DNA of 32,891 bases from Oscillospiraceae bacterium (GTDB lineage Bacteria; Bacillota; Clostridia; Oscillospirales; Oscillospiraceae): the NCBI GenBank assembly GCA_902798545.1, contig CADBWQ010000027.1, positions 1 to 32,891 on the forward strand, in the 5' to 3' direction. Position 1 is the first letter of the stretch. Every line of letters starts with the position of its first letter. Below are positions 1 through 6,671 of this stretch, one piece after another. A program made the position numbers and the translations under genes. Below the pieces are notes generated by a model. That model saw only the letters and a list, made by a program, of their open reading frames with translations. It made no database searches and was not told where the DNA came from.

Positions 1-2043
1 TGCCGGCTGTTATTCGTAGCCCACCGAGAAGAGATACTCAAGCAGAGCCTGTACACTTTCCGAGCTGTGCTGAGAAATGCCAATTTCGGCGATATGTTCT
101 TTGGGGGATATCGGCCTGACACCATCGATCATCTTTTCATGTCCATCCAGACTTTTAACAGCCAGGACTTTACGGCAAAGACCTCTCCGGATTTCTACGA
201 TTACATCATCGTGGACGAGTTCCACCATGCGGCGGCGCCCACCTATCAGAAACTGCTGGAATACTATCAGCCGAAGATCCTTCTGGGATTGACTGCTACC
301 CCGGAACGAATGGACGGCAAGAGCATCCTCGGCTACTTCAACAACCGTATTGCAGCGGAAATCCGCTTGCCGGAAGCTATCGACCGCAAACTCCTGTGCC
401 CCTTCCAGTATTTCGGCGTGACCGACACGGTAGATCTGGACAAGCTGAAATGGTCGGCCGGAGGCTACGATAAATCCGAGCTGTCCAAGATCTACACGCT
501 CAGCGGCATGATGGCTGAACGGCGCGCAGATTTGGTCGTATCTTCGCTGCTGAAATACGTGACAGACATTGACGATGTCAAGGGCTTGGGCTTCTGCGTA
601 ACAGTGGATCATGCGGAATTCATGTGCCGGTATTTCAATGAACATGGCATTCCGTCCATGTTCCTGACCGGTAAGTCCCCGGATGAAGAACGCCGCAGCG
701 CGAAAGATAGCCTTGTATCCGGCAAGGTCCGCTTTATCTTCGTCGTGGATATCTATAACGAAGGCGTAGACATCCCGGAGGTCAACACGGTTCTGTTCCT
801 TCGCCCGACGGAATCGCTGACGATCTTCTTACAGCAGTTGGGGCGTGGCTTGCGACTGGCAGAAGATAAAGAATGCCTGACCGTTCTTGACTTCATCGGT
901 CAGGCAAACAGAAAGTATAACTTTGAGGACAAGTTTGCTGCGCTTCTCTCCAACACTACGCGCAGCGTGACCCGGGAGATCAAGGACTGCTTTGTGTCCG
1001 CGCCGAAAGGCTGCTATATCCAGTTGGAGAAAAAGGCAGCAAAATACATACTGGATAACATCCGGGCCTCTTATGGCAACACCGCTGGGCTGGTGACGAG
1101 AGTGGCTTCCTTCGAGGAAGATACCGGCATGAAGCTGAGCCTTGCCAACTTCCTGGACTATTATCATCTTGACCCGCGGAGCATCTATAAGTTTGCTACG
1201 TTCTCCCGGTTGTGTGCCCGTGCTGACGTGATCGACGATTTCACGGAACCGCTGGAAGAGACGATGACCAAGGCGATGGCAAGACTGGCGGTGATCGATT
1301 CCCGCCGCTGGATATCCTTCCTGCTGGATCTTCTGCCGCGGCTGGACGATGTGGATTTCGACAAGCTCTCCGACATTGAAAAGCGGATGCTGCAGATGTT
1401 CTATATCACAGTCTTGGGCAAGGCGGCCGAGGACTGGAGCAGTGACGAGGTTTGGGATAATCTCTATGCCTTGGCGGATAGCCCGGTGCTGCTGGGCGAG
1501 CTGGTCGATCTACTGAAATACCAGTACGATCGTATCGACTTTATTGACGCTCCGGTAAATGTGGGCTTTGATTGCCCGCTGGATCTGCATTGCACTTATA
1601 CCCGCGACCAGTTGTTGGTGGCGCTGGACTTCCTGAAGCCCGCGACTGTGCGTGAGGGTGTGAAATGGTTGCCGGATCAGAAGCTGGACGTGTTCTTCGT
1701 GACTCTGAATAAGGCGGACAAGGACTATTCGCCCACGACCATGTACAACGACTATTCGATCAATGAATGGCTGTTCCACTGGCAGAGCCAGAGCACCACG
1801 ACGGAGCGTTCCTCCACCGGCCAGCGGTATATCCACCATAAGGAGCAGGGAAGCCGCGTGCTGCTGTTCGTCCGTGAGTTCAAGGCTGACAGGATTACCA
1901 ACGGTGCTGAAGCATACACCTATCTCGGCACAGCCAACTACGTGAAGCACGAGGGCGAAAAGCCCATGAATATCACCTGGCGGCTGGATGCCCCAATCCC
2001 GGCGAAGTATTTGAAGAAGACGAACAAGTTGGTTGTGGGATAG
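1..2043 (+). CDS. DEAD/DEAH-box helicase with C-terminal DUF3427 domain (5' end outside window)
   Basis: The reading frame is open from the first base, so the N-terminus, including the Walker A motif, lies upstream of the window. What remains is about 680 codons. Motif II reads DEFHHA (from about base 214), followed by LTATPERMDG. Motifs V/VI read NEGVDIPEV and QQLGRGLR (about base 832), the second RecA lobe of a superfamily 2 helicase. The last ~350 residues, with FHWQSQS, GQRYIHHK, FVREFK and PMNITWRLDAPIPAKYL, match what I know of the DUF3427 C-terminal domain. Such proteins are ATP-dependent nucleic-acid translocases, often in accessory or defence-like regions; the role here is inference. 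No partner gene is visible downstream, where transposon debris begins. Confidence 0.9.
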   Translation, partial: CRLLFVAHREEILKQSLYTFRAVLRNANFGDMFFGGYRPDTIDHLFMSIQTFNSQDFTAKTSPDFYDYIIVDEFHHAAAPTYQKLLEYYQPKILLGLTATPERMDGKSILGYFNNRIAAEIRLPEAIDRKLLCPFQYFGVTDTVDLDKLKWSAGGYDKSELSKIYTLSGMMAERRADLVVSSLLKYVTDIDDVKGLGFCVTVDHAEFMCRYFNEHGIPSMFLTGKSPDEERRSAKDSLVSGKVRFIFVVDIYNEGVDIPEVNTVLFLRPTESLTIFLQQLGRGLRLAEDKECLTVLDFIGQANRKYNFEDKFAALLSNTTRSVTREIKDCFVSAPKGCYIQLEKKAAKYILDNIRASYGNTAGLVTRVASFEEDTGMKLSLANFLDYYHLDPRSIYKFATFSRLCARADVIDDFTEPLEETMTKAMARLAVIDSRRWISFLLDLLPRLDDVDFDKLSDIEKRMLQMFYITVLGKAAEDWSSDEVWDNLYALADSPVLLGELVDLLKYQYDRIDFIDAPVNVGFDCPLDLHCTYTRDQLLVALDFLKPATVREGVKWLPDQKLDVFFVTLNKADKDYSPTTMYNDYSINEWLFHWQSQSTTTERSSTGQRYIHHKEQGSRVLLFVREFKADRITNGAEAYTYLGTANYVKHEGEKPMNITWRLDAPIPAKYLKKTNKLVVG

Positions 2044-2078
2044 AAGAATAAGCATTTGATTGTCTGCGGATATAAAGC

Positions 2079-2124
2079 ATACCCTATTATACCCTATTGT
2101 GTTTAGGGTATAATAGGGTATAAT
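2079..2124 (+). promoter_or_regulatory. Perfect AT-rich palindrome with embedded promoter-like boxes
   Basis: Two perfect 18-base arms (2079-2096 and 2104-2121) flank a 7-base loop, TTGTGTT. Each arm is itself a tandem of a 10-base unit related to AGGGTATAAT. TTGTGT at 2097-2102 and TATAAT at 2119-2124 form a plausible promoter with a 16-base spacer, reading toward the tiny ORF at 2152. A palindrome lying across a promoter suggests an operator. It lacks a following T run, so I do not call it an intrinsic terminator. Function is inference. Confidence 0.45.
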
Positions 2125-2151
2125 CATTTCAGAACAGCTAGGGAGTGACAT

Positions 2152-2226
2152 ATGGACGCCAATGAATATGAAAAGCTCTCGAAAAAGAAAAAGCGGGATC
2201 TGTACCCAGGCAAGCGGACAGTCTGA
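2152..2226 (+). CDS. Tiny ORF (24 aa), probably a 5' remnant of a lost gene
   Basis: ATG follows a good ribosome site (GGGAG, 6 bases upstream) and the palindromic promoter at 2079-2124. The product begins MDANEYEKLSKKKKRD, is very rich in lysine, and stops after 24 residues. Immediately downstream the opposite strand carries TnpV sequence, so this looks like the intact start of a gene whose body was replaced by transposon debris. I do not recognise the family. It could also be a genuine short basic peptide. Confidence 0.3.
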   Translation: MDANEYEKLSKKKKRDLYPGKRTV

Positions 2227-2254
2227 CAAATCGTCACGGGCTCAAGCCATTCAA

Positions 2255-2476
2255 TCAGCAGTACACCAATTCGCTCAGAACGGCTTCCTCTGCTCTTGCC
2301 CGGATGCTGTTCATGCGTCTGACCCACTCCATTTGATCGGCCGCCTTGAGTGCTTCGGTCACGCCCTCACGTTGGACAAGCTGATTCGTGAACAACTCAA
2401 TTCGTTCATTACAGCTGTGGTCGATCTCGGCCAAATGTGCATCCAGTTTGCCGGTCAGCTGCAGACTGGAATACCA
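2255..2476 (-). pseudogene. TnpV transposon protein, C-terminal remnant
   Basis: Read on the minus strand, this stretch encodes about 73 residues with no start codon. It contains LTGKLDAHLAEID, then QREGVTEALKAADQMEWV and RRMNSIRARAEEAVLSELVYC-like wording up to the TGA at 2255-2257. This is the conserved C-terminal half of TnpV, a small protein of unknown function carried by clostridial transposons and normally about 115-130 residues. The N-terminal half is missing. The TAA of the neighbouring 170-aa gene (2477-2479) abuts the remnant in the same frame. The fragment marks an old transposon insertion or deletion edge; it is unlikely to be translated. Confidence 0.75.
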
Positions 2477-2989
2477 TTACGAATCTTTTCCGAAAAACAG
2501 ATCCTTGATTCCGCTTACGAGCGTCTTGGCTGCACGACTGTCTGTACCGAAACCTTCTCTGAAAATGTAATCCATTGTTTCATAGAAGGCCGACAGGGCC
2601 TGGCTGGTAAACTCTGCCTTAAGATATTCCTCACTCTTATTCCTGTTCCTGCTGTTCTCCCTGAAGCCTTCATAGTTTTCTGTAATATAGTCACGCCAGC
2701 CAGATCCAAGCAGTTTCGCGCAGTACTTGTTTTCGAATTCTCTGATATCCATGCAGATATCCTGCGGAATGTCCAGGTAAAAATATCTTATCAGGCTTTT
2801 GGTTTCTTCGTGATACATTTTCAGCTCAGCGATCTTCTCATCGTTCAGCGCATCGAGATCTGCAAAGTAATTCTCAAACAGATGCATATATCTGGTATAG
2901 ATACTGCGAAGAATCGTATCTAATTCTTCCTTTTTCAACGTCTCTTCGTGCAGAATCTGTTCAATTCTTTCCTTGCTTAATTCAACCAT
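2477..2989 (-). CDS. Conserved-looking hypothetical protein, 170 aa, helical
   Basis: I do not recognise this family. I chose the ATG at 2987-2989 because AAGGAGG sits 6 bases upstream on the minus strand; a longer open frame reaches 3079 without a comparable site. The product starts MVELSKERIEQILHEE, has no signal peptide or membrane segment, and is rich in Glu, Lys and Tyr with long predicted helices (KKEELDTILRSIYTRYMHLF; DEKIAELKMYHEETKSLIRY). It ends in DLFFGKDS. A good minus-strand promoter lies at 3043-3071. The 3' end is flush with a TnpV remnant, so the gene may belong to, or be trimmed by, a decayed mobile element. Cytoplasmic location is inferred. Confidence 0.65.
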   Translation of the reverse strand: MVELSKERIEQILHEETLKKEELDTILRSIYTRYMHLFENYFADLDALNDEKIAELKMYHEETKSLIRYFYLDIPQDICMDIREFENKYCAKLLGSGWRDYITENYEGFRENSRNRNKSEEYLKAEFTSQALSAFYETMDYIFREGFGTDSRAAKTLVSGIKDLFFGKDS

Positions 2990-3042
2990 GGCGATCCTCC
3001 TTACGAAATCGATTTCAACAATTAATCCACACTGCTGCTTTG

Positions 3043-3071
3043 ATTCTACCATGAATATCAGTATTGTGCAA
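3043..3071 (-). promoter_or_regulatory. Promoter for the 170-aa hypothetical gene
   Basis: On the minus strand TTGCAC (3066-3071) and TAGAAT (3043-3048) are separated by exactly 17 bases, about 55 bases before the start codon. The -35 box overlaps a short inverted repeat, TGTGC-AATC-GCACA (3065-3078), which could bind a regulator. Confidence 0.5.
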
Positions 3072-3141
3072 TCGCACATCTATTCGTCACACTGAAATAC
3101 TGCGGAAAGAGAGTATCACTTGTCAAAGGACTGTAAAACAG

Positions 3142-3183
3142 AAATGACGGCCTGTGCAGTAAAGAGCTGCCGGACCGTCATTT
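3142..3183 (-). terminator. Hairpin after the SMR gene, possible terminator
   Basis: AAATGACGG (3142-3150) pairs perfectly with CCGTCATTT (3175-3183), with a further GCAG/CTGC pairing inside the loop. Read from the minus strand it follows the SMR gene's stop by about 20 bases and is trailed by a T-rich stretch. The T run is imperfect, so confidence is moderate. Confidence 0.45.
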
Positions 3184-3202
3184 CCTGATGCTTTCCCATC
3201 CC

Positions 3203-3448
3203 TTAGAGTTCTTTTAAAATCAAATCTGTCTCGCCGGGATTCAGACCAAGCTCAATTCTTTTCACCTGGGGATGATTCTTGTAGTGAGATCGGATCGCAT
3301 CTCGCAGAATCGTTCCACCATGGTATCCATGGATAATTCGAAGCGTATACACTGCGCCCCTTGCTCTGCGCAGCTTTGCGTCAATAGCGATGAAAGCCTG
3401 CGCCTTCGTCATTCCGTGAATATCTACTTCCTGAAAAGCACTGATCAC
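3203..3448 (-). CDS. Stand-alone SMR (small MutS-related) domain protein
   Basis: The 81-residue product is essentially one SMR domain: DIHGMTKAQAF near the N-terminus, then LRIIHGYHGGTILRDAIR with the conserved HGxxxGxLRxxI-type core, and a C-terminal GETDLILKEL. SMR domains occur at the end of MutS2 and as isolated small proteins; they bind nucleic acid and several have endonuclease activity. Here the nuclease role is family knowledge, not shown. The start is GTG at 3446-3448, chosen because GGGAGG lies 7 bases upstream and the alignment to the domain begins right after it. The gene is monocistronic, with its own promoter-like boxes at 3486-3514 and a hairpin downstream. Confidence 0.85.
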   Translation of the reverse strand: MISAFQEVDIHGMTKAQAFIAIDAKLRRARGAVYTLRIIHGYHGGTILRDAIRSHYKNHPQVKRIELGLNPGETDLILKEL

Positions 3449-3485
3449 CGTTCTTCCTCCCGAAATCTACGAGTTTCCGGCCTCT

Positions 3486-3514
3486 ATTGTATCATGTGTT
3501 CTGAATAGCGGCAA
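3486..3514 (-). promoter_or_regulatory. Promoter-like boxes for the SMR gene
   Basis: On the minus strand TTGCCG (3509-3514) and TACAAT (3486-3491) are 17 bases apart, about 37 bases ahead of the GTG start. The spacing is ideal and the boxes are near consensus. Confidence 0.4.
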
Positions 3515-3529
3515 GCTTTGGTTTGAGAT

Positions 3530-3558
3530 TTGAATATAGAAGAAATTTGAGCTATAAT
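3530..3558 (+). promoter_or_regulatory. Promoter of the hydrolase-flavodoxin unit
   Basis: TTGAAT (3530-3535) and a perfect TATAAT (3553-3558) are separated by 17 bases, roughly 75 bases before the lipoprotein start codon. The region is AT-rich and free of coding signal. Confidence 0.5.
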
Positions 3559-3634
3559 AAAACCGTCAAAGGACTAAAAGATGTTTCAGGATTATCTGAG
3601 TTATCAGCTGTCAAAAACGTAAGGAGTGGGGCGC

Positions 3635-4948
3635 ATGAAAGAAGTGGTTTTGAAAGCATTCGCGGTATTCGCAGCCTTATGCGTTTTCCTTGCAGGGTGC
3701 GATACTGCAGAATCGAAAAGTGACGGCGGAACAATTCAATCGCAGACGAACGCAGTTCAGGAGAATCTGGAGACATTGCCGCAGGAAGGAGAGGAAACCG
3801 CCATGCACACATACTTGACGCAGGAAATCCGGGTACGAAACGGCGACCTCAACATCTATGGAGTTGCCTATGATCCTGACACAGATGGGAAAATGCCGCT
3901 GGTGATCTTCTCCCACGAGCTGGGAAATGACCATACCTCCGGCGTGCGCTATGCCGAGAGGCTGGCGGAAGCGGGATATGCCGCGTATGTCTTCGATTTC
4001 TGCGGCGGCACGGTCGGCGGAAACAGGAGCGACGGCAGCAACAGGGGCATGTCGATCCTGACAGAAGCCTCCGATCTGACGGCGGTATTGGAGTCCGCCA
4101 AGTCATGGGACTTTGTGGACCCGAACAGAATCGTCCTTCTCGGCGGCAGCATGGGCGGGCTTGTCACCACCGTCGTTGGGTGTACGCACCAGGATGAGAT
4201 CGCCGGTATGATCCTCATGTACCCGGCTCTCTCCGCGAAAGTGGACGGCGGCATGGAGAAGTATCCGACAAAAGATGATGTTCCGGAAGACGTCAGCCTG
4301 TTTGGCGGCTGGATCCATGTGGGGAAAAACTACATTACCGATCTATGGGACGTGGATTTTGACCGGCTGCTCTCCTCCTATCAGGGACATATGCTGCTTC
4401 TGCATGGCGACAGGGACAGCACCGTTCCGATCTCCTGGTCAGAGAATGTAAAGAAGATTATCCCTGACTGCGAGTTTTATGTGATCAAAAATGGCGGACA
4501 CGAATTCTTCGGCCAGCCGTTCGAGGATGCGATGTCCTATATTCTGACTTATCTGGATACCCAGCTGAACAGCGAAAGAACAGAAAGTGAGGAGAATGAA
4601 ACCATGCTCCAAATGAAGATCGGTGATACGGAAGTTGTTGTAGATTGGGAAGATAATGAATCAGTAGAAGCACTGAAGGAATTGTGCCGGGATAAATCTC
4701 TGACGATTCAGATGTCCATGTATGGCGGCTTTGAGCAGGTCGGTTCCATTGGGCAGAGCCTCCCCAGGAATGACCGCCAGACGACGACGCAGGCAGGTGA
4801 TATCGTTCTGTACTCCGGCAGCCAGATCGTCGTTTTCTATGGCTCAAATTCATGGGCTTATACCCGGCTCGGTCATATCACGGACAAGAGCCCACAGGAG
4901 ATGGCGGAACTGCTTGGCAGCGGCGACGTGACGATCACGATCGGGTGA
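3635..4948 (+). CDS. Alpha/beta-hydrolase lipoprotein fused to a cyclophilin-like domain
   Basis: The product has 437 residues. The start is ATG 3635, with AAGGAG 8 bases upstream; a GTG nine bases earlier overlaps that site and is rejected. Residues 1-22 are a lipoprotein signal ending LAGC, so the protein should be anchored outside the membrane. Residues 60-310 form an alpha/beta hydrolase: nucleophile in GGSMGG (Ser172), acid in HGDRDSTVP (Asp261) and His289 in NGGHEFFG, a complete triad typical of dienelactone-hydrolase-like esterases. Residues about 325-437 (MKIGDTEVVVDW, SMYGGFEQVGSIGQSLP, SNSWAYTRLGHI) match the small cyclophilin-like fold found as separate clostridial proteins. Isomerase activity of that fold is not established. 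A flavodoxin-fold gene follows 12 bases later. Substrate unknown. Confidence 0.85.
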   Translation: MKEVVLKAFAVFAALCVFLAGCDTAESKSDGGTIQSQTNAVQENLETLPQEGEETAMHTYLTQEIRVRNGDLNIYGVAYDPDTDGKMPLVIFSHELGNDHTSGVRYAERLAEAGYAAYVFDFCGGTVGGNRSDGSNRGMSILTEASDLTAVLESAKSWDFVDPNRIVLLGGSMGGLVTTVVGCTHQDEIAGMILMYPALSAKVDGGMEKYPTKDDVPEDVSLFGGWIHVGKNYITDLWDVDFDRLLSSYQGHMLLLHGDRDSTVPISWSENVKKIIPDCEFYVIKNGGHEFFGQPFEDAMSYILTYLDTQLNSERTESEENETMLQMKIGDTEVVVDWEDNESVEALKELCRDKSLTIQMSMYGGFEQVGSIGQSLPRNDRQTTTQAGDIVLYSGSQIVVFYGSNSWAYTRLGHITDKSPQEMAELLGSGDVTITIG

Positions 4949-4960
4949 GGGCAGAACGGC

Positions 4961-5479
4961 ATGAAAATCCTGATCTTGAACGGCAGCCCCCATCTGGACG
5001 GCGCCACATCGGATATGGCAAATGCCTTCGCGGAAGGTGCGAGAGAGGCCGGGCACGAAGTCGTTTCCGTGAATGTTGCCCATAAGAATATCAGGGGATG
5101 CATGGCCTGCGAATACTGCCGGAGCAGGGAAAAAGGCGTTTGTGTTCAAAAGGACGATATGCAGGAGATCTATCCTCTGATCCTGTCCGCCGACATGGTG
5201 GTCTTCGCTTCCCCAATCTATTACTTCACATTGTCTGCCCAGCTGCAAGCTGTCATCCATCGCACTTACGCCATTGATATTCCCCAAAACGTAAAGAAGG
5301 TTGCGCTGATCATGAGCTCCGGCAGCAAGTTTGTTTACGGTGCTGCCATTACGGAATACTTCCAGTCGATCGTGGAGTACTGGGGCGTAGAAAACGCGGG
5401 GATCTTTACAGCAAACGGAAGGCAGAACAAGTCAAAAAAGAAGCGGCAGGAACTGTACCGCTTCGGGAAATCTCTATAG
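4961..5479 (+). CDS. Flavodoxin-fold NAD(P)H:FMN oxidoreductase
   Basis: The 172-residue product opens with ILNGSPHLDGATSDMANAF, the phosphate-binding loop and first helix of NADPH-dependent FMN reductases. GCMACEYCRSREKGVC carries the cysteine pair seen in many of these enzymes, and FASPIYYFTLSAQLQAVIHR is the conserved second flavin loop. Length and the C-terminal ELYRFGKSL fit the family. It is a soluble cytoplasmic flavoprotein that probably transfers electrons from NAD(P)H to a quinone, flavin or iron-sulfur partner; the true acceptor is unknown. It lies 12 bases after the esterase-cyclophilin gene and is presumably cotranscribed. Its last six bases overlap the convergent small ORF at 5474-5617. 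Confidence 0.85.
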   Translation: MKILILNGSPHLDGATSDMANAFAEGAREAGHEVVSVNVAHKNIRGCMACEYCRSREKGVCVQKDDMQEIYPLILSADMVVFASPIYYFTLSAQLQAVIHRTYAIDIPQNVKKVALIMSSGSKFVYGAAITEYFQSIVEYWGVENAGIFTANGRQNKSKKKRQELYRFGKSL

Positions 5480-5617
5480 AACATAGCCCACTTCCAATAA
5501 GGGAGCGCGGCTGATTTTCGCCTCCTCCACAATCTTTTCCGTGCTGGTTTTCTCCATATCCATGCGGGCAATCAGCCGGTTTAGAGCGAGAAGAGTATCC
5601 ATTTCCATCCGTTTCAT
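5474..5617 (-). pseudogene. Possible truncated TetR-type regulator, N-terminal 47 aa
   Basis: A minus-strand ATG (5615-5617) follows AGGAGGT at 7-base spacing. The product reads MKRMEMDTLLALNRLIARMD, then EKTSTEKIVEEAKISRA, before ending at TAG (5474). The second part resembles the first helices of TetR DNA-binding domains, where the recognition helix (usually SRATFYRHF) would follow. Here the similarity stops at ISRA and the frame closes ten residues later, inside the end of the convergent flavodoxin gene. The simplest reading is a regulator gene cut at its recognition helix, but a genuine short peptide is possible. Bases 5618-5827 contain no other gene that I can support. Confidence 0.35.
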
Positions 5618-5827
5618 TCCACAGACCTCCTGCCTCCGTACATACTGCGAAAATAATATCAAATTGAGACAGAGGACGACAGAGAACGATGGTCTGGTTT
5701 ACAAAAACTGTAATCTCCTGACGAATACGGTCACTTCTGTGCAATCGCTCATGTACCGGTTTTTACCATGTCTATACTGAAAAGCATCATCGTTGAACTC
5801 CTCCCGATTACCTGCTATGATCTGTCG

Positions 5828-5855
5828 TTGCAATTCCGATGTTCTGTGTTATAAT
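5828..5855 (+). promoter_or_regulatory. Promoter of the PPIase lipoprotein gene
   Basis: TTGCAA (5828-5833) and a perfect TATAAT (5850-5855) with a 16-base spacer precede the start codon by about 40 bases. Confidence 0.6.
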
Positions 5856-5894
5856 ATGGACCCGGCAGAAAAACAAGAAAACGAGGAGAACAAA

Positions 5895-6542
5895 ATGAAA
5901 AGATGTTTTTGCATTATGATGACGGTCCTTGCTGTTCTGGCACTCTGTGCCTGTGGGAGCAAGCCAGCCGCATCTTCGAGCCCGGCACCCTCAGTGGAGA
6001 CAGCAGCGCAAGCGGCTGAAGCGAATGCTGTCTTCCAGAAAGTGTGCCAGGCAGAGATCACAGTGAAAGACTACGGCACGATCAAACTGGAACTGGACGA
6101 GGGGACCGCACCGATTACCGTGGCCAACTTTGTGAAACTGGCGAAAGACGGTTTTTATAACGGATTGACCTTCCATCGGATTATGGATGGATTCATGATT
6201 CAGGGGGGTGACCCGAGAGGAAACGGCACAGGTGGTTCGGATGAGAAGATCAAGGGTGAGTTCAAAAACAATGGAGTGGACAACCCCATCAGCCATGTAA
6301 AGGGCGTGATCTCGATGGCAAGATCCAATGATCCCGACAGTGCCAGTTCTCAGTTTTTCATTACCGTGGCAGATGCCACTTTCCTGGATGGCAATTACGC
6401 AGCTTTCGGCCGCGTGACGGAGGGAATGGAGATTGCCGAGAAGATCGCCAGAGATGCAAAGCCTGTTGACAACAACGGCACCATCCCGGCAGATCAGCAG
6501 CCTGTGATTGAGAGCATTGTGATCATCGAAGATGCAGCATGA
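5895..6542 (+). CDS. Cyclophilin-type peptidyl-prolyl isomerase lipoprotein
   Basis: The 215-residue product starts at ATG 5895 with GAGGAG 6 bases upstream. Residues 1-20 are a lipoprotein signal ending LCAC, followed by a Ser/Pro/Ala linker. From about residue 50 there is a full bacterial cyclophilin: ITVKDYGTIKLEL, APITVANFVKLAKDGFY, LTFHRIMDGFMIQGGDP with the catalytic-site FHR, ISMARSNDPDSASSQFFI, and YAAFGRVTEGME. It should catalyse proline isomerisation in proteins folding outside the membrane. It has its own promoter and ends at a strong hairpin, so it is monocistronic. A cyclophilin-like domain also occurs in the lipoprotein at 3635-4948, but the two folds differ clearly in sequence. 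Confidence 0.93.
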   Translation: MKRCFCIMMTVLAVLALCACGSKPAASSSPAPSVETAAQAAEANAVFQKVCQAEITVKDYGTIKLELDEGTAPITVANFVKLAKDGFYNGLTFHRIMDGFMIQGGDPRGNGTGGSDEKIKGEFKNNGVDNPISHVKGVISMARSNDPDSASSQFFITVADATFLDGNYAAFGRVTEGMEIAEKIARDAKPVDNNGTIPADQQPVIESIVIIEDAA

Positions 6543-6604
6543 TCAGCCTGCCAGAGACTGTCGGAATTCAAAGAAATCATTTCGACTGTAGAGCTTAAGA
6601 ACGG

Positions 6605-6640
6605 GGAAAGGCTCCCGATCATTCGATCGGGAGCCTTTCC
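6605..6640. terminator. Strong shared hairpin between convergent genes
   Basis: Arms at 6605-6620 and 6625-6640 are perfectly complementary over 16 bases, with the loop ATTC. The stem lies between the PPIase (+) and the flavoprotein (-), 62 and 32 bases from their stops. It can serve both strands; the U tracts are short (TTTCC), so termination efficiency is uncertain. Confidence 0.7.
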
Positions 6641-6671
6641 TCATGATATGCTTATCTGTGAAGAAAATCTG

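Noticed and set aside
2079-2121. Palindrome as intrinsic terminator of the helicase gene
   Set aside because: The stem is AT-rich and no T run follows on the plus strand; an operator or promoter role fits better.
2162-2923. A 253-codon plus-strand frame across the TnpV remnant and the 170-aa gene
   Set aside because: The minus-strand genes in the same interval have family similarity (TnpV) or an ideal ribosome site and promoter; this frame has neither.
5400-5480. A reading of the minus strand giving FYRDFPKRYSS, resembling a TetR recognition helix
   Set aside because: It is out of frame with the TetR-like N-terminus and is antisense to the conserved C-terminus of the flavodoxin-fold protein, so the resemblance is probably chance.
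3065-5760. The 11-base string TGTGCAATCGC repeated near 3065 and 5746
   Set aside because: A repeat of this length is expected by chance in 33 kb, and the second copy is not placed at matching promoter boxes.
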